Source: Proteobacteria bacterium UBA1844
GTDB taxonomy: Bacteria; Pseudomonadota; Gammaproteobacteria; Steroidobacterales; Woeseiaceae
Reading direction: 5' to 3'
Length of the DNA: 24,684 bases
Assembly (NCBI GenBank): GCA_002338615.1
Contig: DDIS01000012.1
Span: forward strand, 1 to 24,684
The notes beneath the pieces were generated by a model. The model was not told where the DNA came from and searched no databases. It saw nothing but the letters and a program-made list of their open reading frames with translations. Shown piece by piece: positions 1-6,760 of this stretch (positions are counted from its first letter, which is position 1; each line of letters opens with the position of its first letter). Made by a program: the position numbers and the translations under genes.

Positions 1-47
1 AGCGTATTTCAAACCTAGCAGCCTTTAGCGGATAAACTGTACATTCA

Positions 48-87
48 GCGAGAGCCTGCACGGGCCAGGGCCCGTGCAGGCTCTCGC
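48..87. repeat. Perfect 18-bp inverted repeat upstream of mgtE
   Basis: The arms GCGAGAGCCTGCACGGGC (48-65) and their exact reverse complement (70-87) are separated by a 4-nt CAGG loop. No T-run follows on either strand, so it is not a standard intrinsic terminator. It ends 34 nt before the mgtE start codon. If the weak promoter-like pair TTCAAA (8-13) and GATAAA (31-36, spacer 17) is real, the hairpin would sit at the very 5' end of the mgtE mRNA. It could be a regulatory leader, an mRNA-stabilising structure or a protein site. Confidence 0.85.
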
Positions 88-121
88 CCGTCATGCCGTC
101 AAACTTATCCGGGATAAAGCG

Positions 122-1462
122 ATGAACGATGCCATTCAATTAAAAGACCCCGTCGCGAGTCTCGACAGGTCCGATGCAAGCGCGGTTCGCAGTTTTGTCG
201 AGTCTGCGCATCCTGTCGATCTGGCTACCTTTATTGACGACCTTCAGCCGGACGCTGCGCTGCAGCAACTCCTTGCGATTCCTTTGCCGCGGCGCGTCAG
301 TGTCTTCGGCTACTTGCGGCCGGACGTCCAGGTAACCATTGCCCGGCTGCTTGACCGCACCCAGTTGGCAGAGATTGTGACGACGATGGGCGCGGACGAC
401 CGGGCCGATCTCTTCAATCAATTGTCGCCGGACGAGCAGCAAACACTTCTTCGCAGTCTCGCCCAGGCTGAACGCAATGATATCCGGCGCCTGTCTGCAC
501 ATTCGGAGAGCACCGCCGGCGCCATCATGACGTCCGATTACGCAACACTCGCACCAACGTTGAACTCGCACGACGCAATTGAGGCCCTGCGGCGCGAGGC
601 CCCTGATAAGGAAACCATCTATCGCGCTTACGTGATCGACGAGAAGCGCCGATTGATTGGCACCATTCGACTCCAGGACCTGATTCTCGCGCCTGCGGAA
701 GCAAAGGTTCTGGACCTTATGGAACGCGACCCCCTGGCCGTCGCTGCCAACGAGGACCAGGAGGATGTCGCCCGAAAAATCGCCCGATACGACGTTCTCG
801 CCCTGCCTGTCGTAGATGTCGACGGCAGGCTTGTCGGGATCGTTACACACGACGACGCACACGATGCCTTGCAGGAGGAGACGACCGAGGACTTCCACAG
901 GATCGGCACGGTGGGCAAATTAACGCAGGGCGTGCGGGAGTCCGGGCTCCGCGTTCTGTATCAGAAACGCGTTATGTGGCTGGGCCTGTTAATTTTCGGC
1001 AACCTCTTTTCGGGTGCCGGGATCGCCTTTTATGAGGGGATTATTGTGAGCCATGTTTCCCTCGTGTTTTTTCTGCCACTCCTGATAGGCAGTAGCGGCA
1101 ATGCGGGCTCCCAATCGGCGACCCTGATGGTTCGTGCGTTGGCCACCGGCGAGGTCATATTGAAAGACTGGGGTTACCTGATCGTACGTGAGCTGGTCAT
1201 TGCGCTGGCCCTCGGCGTTACCCTGGGGCTCGCCGTTGCACCTGTTGGCCTGGCCCGCGGTGGTCCAACCATTGCGCTGATCGTGGCGCTAACGATGACG
1301 CTGGTGGTTCTTGCAGGCAGCCTGATCGGCATGTCTTTACCCTTTCTCCTCAGCCGCCTCAAGCTCGATCCGGCGACAGCAAGCGCACCCCTGGTAACAA
1401 CGATTGCCGATGCGGTCGGCGTGGTTCTGTATTTCGCAATCGCAACCGCGTTATTGACCTAG
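122..1462 (+). CDS. mgtE: Magnesium channel/transporter MgtE
   Basis: This is an inner-membrane Mg2+ channel gated by cytoplasmic Mg2+. The 446-residue product has the full family layout: an acidic N-terminal helical domain (about 20-125), a CBS pair (about 130-250) and a C-terminal membrane domain (about 280-446). The membrane domain carries the signature GSSGNAGSQSATLMVRALA from about residue 323. An aspartate in the last helix (D430, in TTIADAVG) matches the pore Asp of characterised MgtE proteins. A GTG at 74 would extend the frame by 16 residues, but that codon lies inside the 48-87 hairpin and the extra residues do not look like the family, so the ATG at 122 is chosen. The Shine-Dalgarno is weak (GGGATA). 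The gene is convergent with the universal stress gene that follows. Confidence 0.95.
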   Translation: MNDAIQLKDPVASLDRSDASAVRSFVESAHPVDLATFIDDLQPDAALQQLLAIPLPRRVSVFGYLRPDVQVTIARLLDRTQLAEIVTTMGADDRADLFNQLSPDEQQTLLRSLAQAERNDIRRLSAHSESTAGAIMTSDYATLAPTLNSHDAIEALRREAPDKETIYRAYVIDEKRRLIGTIRLQDLILAPAEAKVLDLMERDPLAVAANEDQEDVARKIARYDVLALPVVDVDGRLVGIVTHDDAHDALQEETTEDFHRIGTVGKLTQGVRESGLRVLYQKRVMWLGLLIFGNLFSGAGIAFYEGIIVSHVSLVFFLPLLIGSSGNAGSQSATLMVRALATGEVILKDWGYLIVRELVIALALGVTLGLAVAPVGLARGGPTIALIVALTMTLVVLAGSLIGMSLPFLLSRLKLDPATASAPLVTTIADAVGVVLYFAIATALLT

Positions 1463-1485
1463 CCAACGCTGGCGATCTGTGGAAC

Positions 1486-2400
1486 CTATGCCCCTTTTTT
1501 CTTTTTTGCGCCCGCGTCGCGTGGTCTGCTGATCAGGACATCACAATCCGCTTCGCGCAGCAGACGCTGAGTGATGCTGCCCAGCAGGGCCAGACGAATA
1601 GCGCCGTACTCATAGGGGCCTACGGCGATCAGGTCGACAGCCGAACTCCGCGTCAGTTTGACGAGAGAACTGGTGGGCTCGCCTTCAACAACCCTGCATC
1701 GCAGCGCGGGACGCCGTCCCGCCATGCGTTCTGCCAGTTGACGCATCCGGTCGCGCGAATGCTTCAGCAAGTTGCGCCGAAACCTGTCAATTTCCCTGGA
1801 GCTGGATCCCGCCCGTAGCATCGATTGCTCGAACTGTGCCGGCAGATGCGAAAAATGAACAAGCCGAACCTCGGAGCCCGCGCATATTGTTGCCGACAGG
1901 ATAGCCGCAGATTCTGATTCTTCTGAAAAGTCGACGGCGATGACGACGTTGCGGTAGCCCCGTTCAACCGGACGCTTGATAACCAGGACGGAAACAGGTG
2001 TCGTTCGAATAATTCGATCCGCAGTCGAGCCAATCAACTTTTCTTTGATCGAGCGTCGCTGGTGGCCCCTTAGTACGATCAGGTCGACGCCGAGATGGTT
2101 CGCAATTTCAACTACGCGGGAGGACGCGGACCCCGTATCAACACGAATATCAACGCTGAGGCTACCAAGATCACAATTGCGGATCGCTTTCTCAACCCGT
2201 TCCCTGGCAAGTTGCATCGCCTGCTCGTCTATAAGGTACTGGTTGGCCACATCCGTAATCAGCATGCCAACCTCATCTACGATGCAAACGACGGTGAGCT
2301 TTGCGTTGTGCAAGGTGGCAAGTTCGATTGCGCGAACAAGCGCAGGCCTGCTCTGTGGAAACTGGTCCACGGCGACGAGAATGTGCTTTATTTTGCCCAT
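1486..2400 (-). CDS. Tandem universal stress protein (UspA-type, two domains)
   Basis: The product is a cytoplasmic protein of 304 residues with two Usp folds. Domain 1 begins at KHILVAVDQF and domain 2 at RNVVIAVDFSEES. Each ends in the nucleotide-binding loop region: domain 1 has GHQRRSIKEKLIGST, where the second Gly of the ATP motif is replaced by Arg, and domain 2 has GPYEYGAIRLALLGS. ATP binding by domain 1 is therefore doubtful. The ATG at 2400 is preferred over one nine codons upstream because GGAG sits 8 nt before it and the product then starts directly at the Usp fold. The C-terminus is a basic KKKKGA tail. It lies 54 nt downstream of the DUF2238 gene and is probably cotranscribed with it. 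Confidence 0.9.
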   Translation of the reverse strand: MGKIKHILVAVDQFPQSRPALVRAIELATLHNAKLTVVCIVDEVGMLITDVANQYLIDEQAMQLARERVEKAIRNCDLGSLSVDIRVDTGSASSRVVEIANHLGVDLIVLRGHQRRSIKEKLIGSTADRIIRTTPVSVLVIKRPVERGYRNVVIAVDFSEESESAAILSATICAGSEVRLVHFSHLPAQFEQSMLRAGSSSREIDRFRRNLLKHSRDRMRQLAERMAGRRPALRCRVVEGEPTSSLVKLTRSSAVDLIAVGPYEYGAIRLALLGSITQRLLREADCDVLISRPRDAGAKKKKGA

Positions 2401-2454
2401 CACGGCAACTCCACTATGCAGGCGCAATCAACCAGTTATTGAATGCAGGATTTC

Positions 2455-3126
2455 TCATGAGTGAAACCAGTCCGGATTTCGTTCGATAAATTTCTGGATC
2501 CAGGTATCTATGAACGACCTTCGATCGCGTTTCATGTACCACCAGCCTAACAGGCTGATCAGCATTGCGCCTATCGTATTGACGATCATATCCCACATCG
2601 TGTCCGTCAGGCCTGACGGATCATTTAACATGGGCTTTTGCATCTGCGTACCAAAGATCGAGTCCATCGCAAACTCGAATATTTCCCAAAGCGATCCAAC
2701 TGCGACTGCAAACATGAACGCGAAAAACGCCACGAAATGTGGCGTCATTGTAAATGTGATTCTGGAGCTCTCGTTGAGCACATATACCAGCAGAAAACCC
2801 AGAATACCCATCAACAATCCGGACGTGCTGTGCAGCGCGATGTCCCACCACCAGATTCGCTCATAATAGCCCTGCACCTCCCCCAGAAAGAGGGCCGCAA
2901 AAACGAAGACCAGTGCAAGAATCTGGAATTCGGCAGGAATCTGTACTCCCAGTCGATGACTGAATACCGTAACAAATAGAATCAGCAGTGCGATTGTCAG
3001 TATCAGGAAGGCACTAAGCCACCGCGCCTCCGAAACAACAACCACAAAATCCAGCGCCATCAATGCGATAATAATAATGACGATCCAGCGCTTGATCTTT
3101 GTCGCTGCATCCGGCTTTTCAACCAT
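2455..3126 (-). CDS. DUF2238 / YjdF-like integral membrane protein
   Basis: This 223-residue polytopic membrane protein has about six hydrophobic segments. Three motif clusters fit the DUF2238 (YjdF) family: WWDIALHSTSGLLMG, then GSLWEIFEFAMD, then GLTDTMWDMIVNTIGA. The repeated acidic and His residues (WD, LH, WEIFE, DTMWD) near membrane faces would suit metal or proton chemistry, but the family has no established biochemical role that I know. GAGGG is placed 5 nt before the ATG. The gene follows nsrR by 157 nt and precedes a universal stress gene, which associates it with stress physiology. The family call is from motif recognition; the function is unknown. Confidence 0.82.
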   Translation of the reverse strand: MVEKPDAATKIKRWIVIIIIALMALDFVVVVSEARWLSAFLILTIALLILFVTVFSHRLGVQIPAEFQILALVFVFAALFLGEVQGYYERIWWWDIALHSTSGLLMGILGFLLVYVLNESSRITFTMTPHFVAFFAFMFAVAVGSLWEIFEFAMDSIFGTQMQKPMLNDPSGLTDTMWDMIVNTIGAMLISLLGWWYMKRDRRSFIDTWIQKFIERNPDWFHS

Positions 3127-3283
3127 GGCACCCTCGTTTTCGCACCGGTTTCCCGACCAGAGTCAATGAAATGACGGGCTGCTCACGACCCTGGCAAGTC
3201 CAGTACAGACGGACGAGCGTTGCCGGAATCTCCGCTAGTGACACCATCACACGAACCAGAATACGAGAACCCCCCCGCGTTGG

Positions 3284-3742
3284 CTAAGCGCCGCTGATAA
3301 CCTGGATATTCGGGATTCTCAGGAGGGACTGCAACTTTTTCTGTGGTTGCACCAGCTCAGCGACGGTGACCTGATCCAGGTGACCAAGAAACAGGGAAAG
3401 TGCGTCGCCGAAGGTCGCCTTCAGAACGCATGCACTTTGAATGCGGCATGCCGAGGTGTCCGGATCGAAACATTCCACCAGCCGGAAGTCCGGCTCGAAC
3501 TCCCGGACTACCTGGCCCACCGTGATATCCTCCGCCGGACGCGCCAGGCGAACACCGCCATTGCGACCCTGGACGGTGCTGAGGAAGCCCTGTGACCCAA
3601 GGTTGTGGACAACCTTCGACAGGTGATTGTGAGAAATGTCAAAGGCGTTTGCGATATCCGCGACACGCACCAATTCATCGCCCTGAAGTGCTACGTGCAT
3701 TAAGACTCTCAGGGCATAATCACTGTATGTTGTTAGCCTCAT
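3284..3742 (-). CDS. nsrR: Nitric oxide-sensing repressor NsrR (Rrf2 family)
   Basis: The 152-residue protein has an Rrf2 winged helix (about 1-80, MRLTTYSDYALRVLMH, then NHLSKVVHNLGSQGF and GRNGGVRLARP). A cluster-binding loop follows with exactly three cysteines: C91, C99 and C105. With D8 this matches the one-Asp/three-Cys ligation of the [4Fe-4S] cluster known for NsrR and separates it from IscR. In the family, NO attacks the cluster and releases DNA. An AGGGCGG Shine-Dalgarno lies 4 nt before the ATG. It follows the HTHP gene by 42 nt, so it is probably the last gene of the cytochrome c'-HTHP-nsrR transcript and represses itself through the operator at 4553-4569. Other Rrf2 proteins are possible but less likely given the ligand pattern. 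Confidence 0.9.
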   Translation of the reverse strand: MRLTTYSDYALRVLMHVALQGDELVRVADIANAFDISHNHLSKVVHNLGSQGFLSTVQGRNGGVRLARPAEDITVGQVVREFEPDFRLVECFDPDTSACRIQSACVLKATFGDALSLFLGHLDQVTVAELVQPQKKLQSLLRIPNIQVISGA

Positions 3743-3784
3743 CGTGCCGCCCTATAGGCGAGGGCATTCAAATCGATGGTGGGT

Positions 3785-4012
3785 TTACTTCCAATAGGCA
3801 TTGGCGGCTGCGACAGTTTGGAAGTTGATCGCAACGACTTGCGATGCCGCGGTAAGGCTATCCGCGTTTTCAGCATACTCATCTCGTAATTTGCTGCGCA
3901 CTTCATCCGATGGTTGCGTGTACTTTACTCCCATCCGCGAAAGCTTTAACGCCAGCTCGAACCCCTGTTGCGGGTTCTCGGTTTGCAGTGAGCTAAGCCA
4001 TAAATCAGACAT
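3785..4012 (-). CDS. Hexameric tyrosine-coordinated heme protein (HTHP)
   Basis: This small 75-residue protein matches the HTHP family along its whole length by recognition: an N-terminal WLSSLQTENPQQGFELALKL, then KYTQPSDEVR, and a C-terminal VVAINFQTVAAANAYWK. The family, described from a marine alphaproteobacterium, forms hexamers in which each subunit binds heme through a tyrosinate and shows peroxidase and catalase activity. Y46 (Y45 after Met removal) aligns with the reported iron ligand. The protein has no His or Cys at all, so Tyr is the only credible axial ligand type. There is no signal peptide, so it should be cytoplasmic. An excellent AGGAGG lies 4 nt before the ATG. It sits between a cytochrome c' and nsrR, pointing to NO or peroxide stress. 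Confidence 0.85.
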   Translation of the reverse strand: MSDLWLSSLQTENPQQGFELALKLSRMGVKYTQPSDEVRSKLRDEYAENADSLTAASQVVAINFQTVAAANAYWK

Positions 4013-4084
4013 GGAACCTCCTGTTATTCATTGTATAAAACCAGGCCGTTTTTCGCGCCAGGCTATTCTGTTTGCACTTACCGA

Positions 4085-4525
4085 CTAATTTTCTGGCCGT
4101 GCTTCTGAAAGAACATCCGCAATACGATTCTTGTACATGGAATGGCAAGCCAGGCAGCCGTCAATGAGTTGCCGGGTTTCCGCACGGACAAGTGCCAGGT
4201 CCTCTGCGCGCGCTGCCGCCTCAATGGATACCGCTAAAGAGTGAACCTGGTGATCGAAACCGGCGAATTGGGCCATTTCTTCCTGGAGTTCGGCGGTTAC
4301 CCGCTGCCGGTCGTTGACCGAAACCTCCGGGTGGTCTGCGATGCGCTGTGCCGCGATTGCAATGCGCGCCGGATCATCAAGCAGCAATCCATCCAGTACC
4401 TGCACCAGGTCATCGCGCAGAGCCTGCATGATTTCCTTTAACGTCGGCTCTGCTGCGAGCGTATGCGAGCTCGACGCCAGCAAAGCGAGGATCGTGCAGG
4501 AGTATATTGTCCGTCGCCAAAACAT
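4085..4525 (-). CDS. Cytochrome c' (class II c-type cytochrome)
   Basis: This 146-residue periplasmic heme protein has a signal peptide (1 to about 24, ending SSSHTLA). A mostly helical body follows, and a single heme motif lies near the C-terminus: C124-L-A-C127-H128, followed by SMYKNR. This is the class II/cytochrome c' arrangement, in which the heme lysine/arginine-rich helix comes last. M33 in KEIMQAL of helix A is where the family keeps its distal-side residue. Cytochromes c' are usually five-coordinate and bind NO and CO; protection from NO is their best supported role. The gene is first in the cytochrome c'-HTHP-nsrR run and lies directly below the NsrR operator/promoter. A soluble cytochrome b562-like fold is an alternative, but CxxCH argues for covalent heme. 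Confidence 0.85.
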   Translation of the reverse strand: MFWRRTIYSCTILALLASSSHTLAAEPTLKEIMQALRDDLVQVLDGLLLDDPARIAIAAQRIADHPEVSVNDRQRVTAELQEEMAQFAGFDHQVHSLAVSIEAAARAEDLALVRAETRQLIDGCLACHSMYKNRIADVLSEARPEN

Positions 4526-4552
4526 TGCGCCACCGGCCCAGCGAAATCATTA

Positions 4553-4569
4553 ATGTATTGATAATACAT
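4553..4569. promoter_or_regulatory. Predicted NsrR operator
   Basis: ATGTATTGATAATACAT is an inverted repeat with 7-bp arms and a 3-bp centre. Against the NsrR consensus ATGYATTTNAAATRCAT it agrees at all but two positions, both next to the centre. It overlaps the predicted -10 element of the cytochrome c' promoter and lies 28 bp upstream of that start codon, in a transcript that ends with nsrR itself. That location fits repression and autoregulation. Confidence 0.75.
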
Positions 4570-4588
4570 GTTTAGCTGGATTGGGCAA
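4561..4588 (-). promoter_or_regulatory. Sigma-70 promoter of the cytochrome c'-HTHP-nsrR run
   Basis: Read on the minus strand, TTGCCC (4588-4583) and TATTAT (4566-4561) are separated by 16 nt. The -10 element matches TATAAT at five of six positions and lies inside the NsrR operator. The upstream gene ends at 4617, so this is a separate promoter and not only read-through from the FTR1 gene. Confidence 0.6.
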
Positions 4589-4616
4589 ACCAGCACCGGT
4601 GCACATTATTTTCAAC

Positions 4617-6548
4617 TCACATCGACGGTCCAGGTGCAGTCGCTTTGTGCTGTGACTGGAATATCAGCCAGAGTGTGCCGATGCAGATGATCATCGCCTG
4701 GGCACCGACACTTTGTACGGTGGGATAGATCCCCAGCCAATCAATCCTTGGCAGTTGGACGAACGTGACGCCGATCCAGCCCGCTTCCTGAAGTGCGGAA
4801 ACGCCCTTTCCGGCAAATATGATTGCCAGCACAAACATCAACACGCCATTGGCTTGAAAGAAGCGCCGTAACGGCAATCGTGCTCCCACCCGAAATACAA
4901 GCCACCCAACAGCAAGCAGTGCGACGCCAGCGAGCGACGCACCCACGACGAGTGGCATCGCGGTACCCGATTGCAGCCAGAGCGTTTCGTAAAATAAAAC
5001 CGTTTCCAGAATTTCCCGGTAAACCGCTATGAACGCCAGTGCGGCAATACCCCACAAGGTTCCGGTTGTCAGGTTCCTGCCCAGCCGCTCATTAAGAAAA
5101 GTCTGCCAATGCGTTGCACTGCTGTGCCGGTGCAGCCAAATGCCCACGTACAACAGGACGAAGGCAGCCAACAGTGCCGCCATCCCCTCGACAACCTCTC
5201 TTTGGGCGCCGCTGATACTGATCACGGTCTTGATTCCGACCCAGGTCAAGGCGCCCACCGCCAGGGCACTCAGCCAGCCGAAATGCAGGTAGCGCATTGC
5301 TGTCGGGTGTGCCGTGCGCCGCAGGTACAGGCTCATTGCCGCAAGCAGCAGGATGGCTTCGAGCCCCTCGCGCAGAAGGATGATAAAAGCACTCGTCACG
5401 AGTGTCGCATTGGATGCCCCACTGCTTGCCATGAGTGCTGACGCTTCGTGTAAACGAATCTCCACCTCGGCCGTGCTCGATGCCAGTTCGTCGGCCGGTA
5501 CGCCGTCCCGAATCATGTTCCGCAGCACTTGCATGTCGCGCTCTATACCGATAGCAAGCTTGCTATCTATTGTTCGCAGTGGGGCCTCGACCAATTCGTA
5601 ACCTTCGAGGTACGCGGATAATGCCAATTGCCGCGCAGAGTCGCGTTGTCCGCGATTGTACGCCGCCATCATTTCCTGCAGCCCGTTGATGGTCCGCTGA
5701 ATGGGAGCCACGGCAGATTTCACCAATGCCTCCGGATGATGTCGCAGGTAGGCAAGCACAGGCCCAGCCTCTTCTTGCCAGCTGCTCATCTCCAGCGGTG
5801 ATTCCGAGGTAAAACTTGCAAGCGTCCCCAAGGATTGACGCAACACACCGTCATTCCAGAGTTGCTCGCCTGCTGCAACAAGATCCGGATCGTCGCGCAG
5901 GCCTGCTACGTAAAATGCAAGTGCCCAGCGCTTTTCCTCGCTGAGTGAAGAGAACGACGGCATACCGGTACCGGTGACGCCCAACGTGACGGTTGAGTAG
6001 AGGCCGTACAGACTTCGCTGTTGCGCTCGCACTGCATCATGAAAGTCCGTTGGAGGAGGATCCAGCGCCGCCCCCGCGATACCGTCCCCGTGGCCTGAAA
6101 GGCCATGACAGCTGGAGCATTGTTCGGCATAAAGGGACGCAACACTGCCGGGGTCCGGCGCCGTGACCGGCGCGGTGATAACGTCATACGCTTCGATTAA
6201 AGCAACCACCAGTGAGCGCGAACCGGATGCTATCTGCTCACTCGGTGCATGTTGATCTACCAGCAGCTGCAATTCGCGGGCATCGGCAAGCAGTGCTTGC
6301 TGTTCCGGCCGCGCCGGCAGCAATGCGAGAAGTTCATTGACCGTCTGCAGGAATTCGCGTTGCTCGGCATACTCGAATTCGTTGACAACCTGCCCTGCCT
6401 GCACGGCTTCAGGATAGTCGATTGCCACGTAATCCAGTGCGCCAATGATCGACTGCACGGTCGTTTGCCAGTCCGTATTGGTGGTGGCCTGTGCGCCCGC
6501 GGCAGCGGTGGCACTACAAGCCAACATAATAATAAGAATCATTCTCAT
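4617..6548 (-). CDS. Cytochrome c-FTR1 iron permease fusion
   Basis: This 643-residue protein joins a periplasmic electron-transfer part to a high-affinity iron permease. Order: signal peptide (1 to about 19), helical periplasmic region (22-130), a cytochrome c domain with C144-S-S-C147-H148 and a likely Met196 axial ligand (GTGMPSF), a second helical periplasmic region (about 225-375), and a seven-helix FTR1 domain (about 382-632). The permease carries the paired iron-translocation motifs REGLE (393-397) and REILE (511-515). In FTR1/EfeU/FtrC systems ferrous iron is oxidised and passed to the permease; here the fused heme may accept those electrons, which is inference. No Shine-Dalgarno precedes the ATG and the promoter start coincides with it, so the mRNA may be leaderless. 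A Fur-like box overlaps codons 1-7. Confidence 0.9.
   Translation of the reverse strand: MRMILIIMLACSATAAAGAQATTNTDWQTTVQSIIGALDYVAIDYPEAVQAGQVVNEFEYAEQREFLQTVNELLALLPARPEQQALLADARELQLLVDQHAPSEQIASGSRSLVVALIEAYDVITAPVTAPDPGSVASLYAEQCSSCHGLSGHGDGIAGAALDPPPTDFHDAVRAQQRSLYGLYSTVTLGVTGTGMPSFSSLSEEKRWALAFYVAGLRDDPDLVAAGEQLWNDGVLRQSLGTLASFTSESPLEMSSWQEEAGPVLAYLRHHPEALVKSAVAPIQRTINGLQEMMAAYNRGQRDSARQLALSAYLEGYELVEAPLRTIDSKLAIGIERDMQVLRNMIRDGVPADELASSTAEVEIRLHEASALMASSGASNATLVTSAFIILLREGLEAILLLAAMSLYLRRTAHPTAMRYLHFGWLSALAVGALTWVGIKTVISISGAQREVVEGMAALLAAFVLLYVGIWLHRHSSATHWQTFLNERLGRNLTTGTLWGIAALAFIAVYREILETVLFYETLWLQSGTAMPLVVGASLAGVALLAVGWLVFRVGARLPLRRFFQANGVLMFVLAIIFAGKGVSALQEAGWIGVTFVQLPRIDWLGIYPTVQSVGAQAMIICIGTLWLIFQSQHKATAPGPSM
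6528..6546. promoter_or_regulatory. Fur-box-like sequence at the FTR1 gene start
   Basis: AATAATAAGAATCATTCTC on the plus strand matches the classical 19-bp Fur consensus GATAATGATAATCATTATC at 15 positions. It lies just downstream of the predicted transcription start and inside codons 1-7 of the iron permease gene, a position where Fur binding would block initiation. Caution: Met/Arg/Ile codons alone make an AT-rich stretch here. Confidence 0.5.
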
Positions 6549-6554
6549 CGTAGG

Positions 6555-6583
6555 ATTCTATGCGCAGAGAGCGATTTTGACAA
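6555..6583 (-). promoter_or_regulatory. Sigma-70 promoter of the cytochrome c-FTR1 gene
   Basis: On the minus strand TTGTCA (6583-6578) and TAGAAT (6560-6555) are separated by exactly 17 nt, and each matches its consensus at five of six positions. Counting 7 nt from the -10 places the transcription start at about 6548, the A of the ATG. That agrees with the lack of a ribosome binding site. Confidence 0.65.
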
Positions 6584-6760
6584 GCCTGCGCAGGATTTTT
6601 TGCACCGCACAGTTGTTAGTCCGGGCCGGGCCAGGATCGAGCTGGCCGCCGTTGCCGGGATGCATCGGCCAGCGCAAGTCATTCGGCGCCATTAGTGCCC
6701 GCCGTGCGGCCTGGCAGCAATCCTGTGCGCTTTTCGAACGGACACTGATCTGTCGTCAGC

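Noticed and set aside
140..898. 252-codon ORF antisense to mgtE.
   Set aside because: It is a shadow of the mgtE frame with scattered Cys/Arg composition; mgtE has clear domains and motifs.
1462..1480. GCCA-ACGC-TGGC hairpin after mgtE.
   Set aside because: The stem is only four base pairs and there is no adjacent T-run, so it does not support a terminator call.
3270..3276. Run of seven C before the nsrR stop.
   Set aside because: It is outside the coding regions, and a single homopolymer of this length needs no special explanation.
6588..6606. CCTGCGCAGG followed by ATTTTTT, terminator-like on the plus strand.
   Set aside because: The palindrome leaves only a 3-bp stem once a loop is allowed, and no plus-strand gene ends there.
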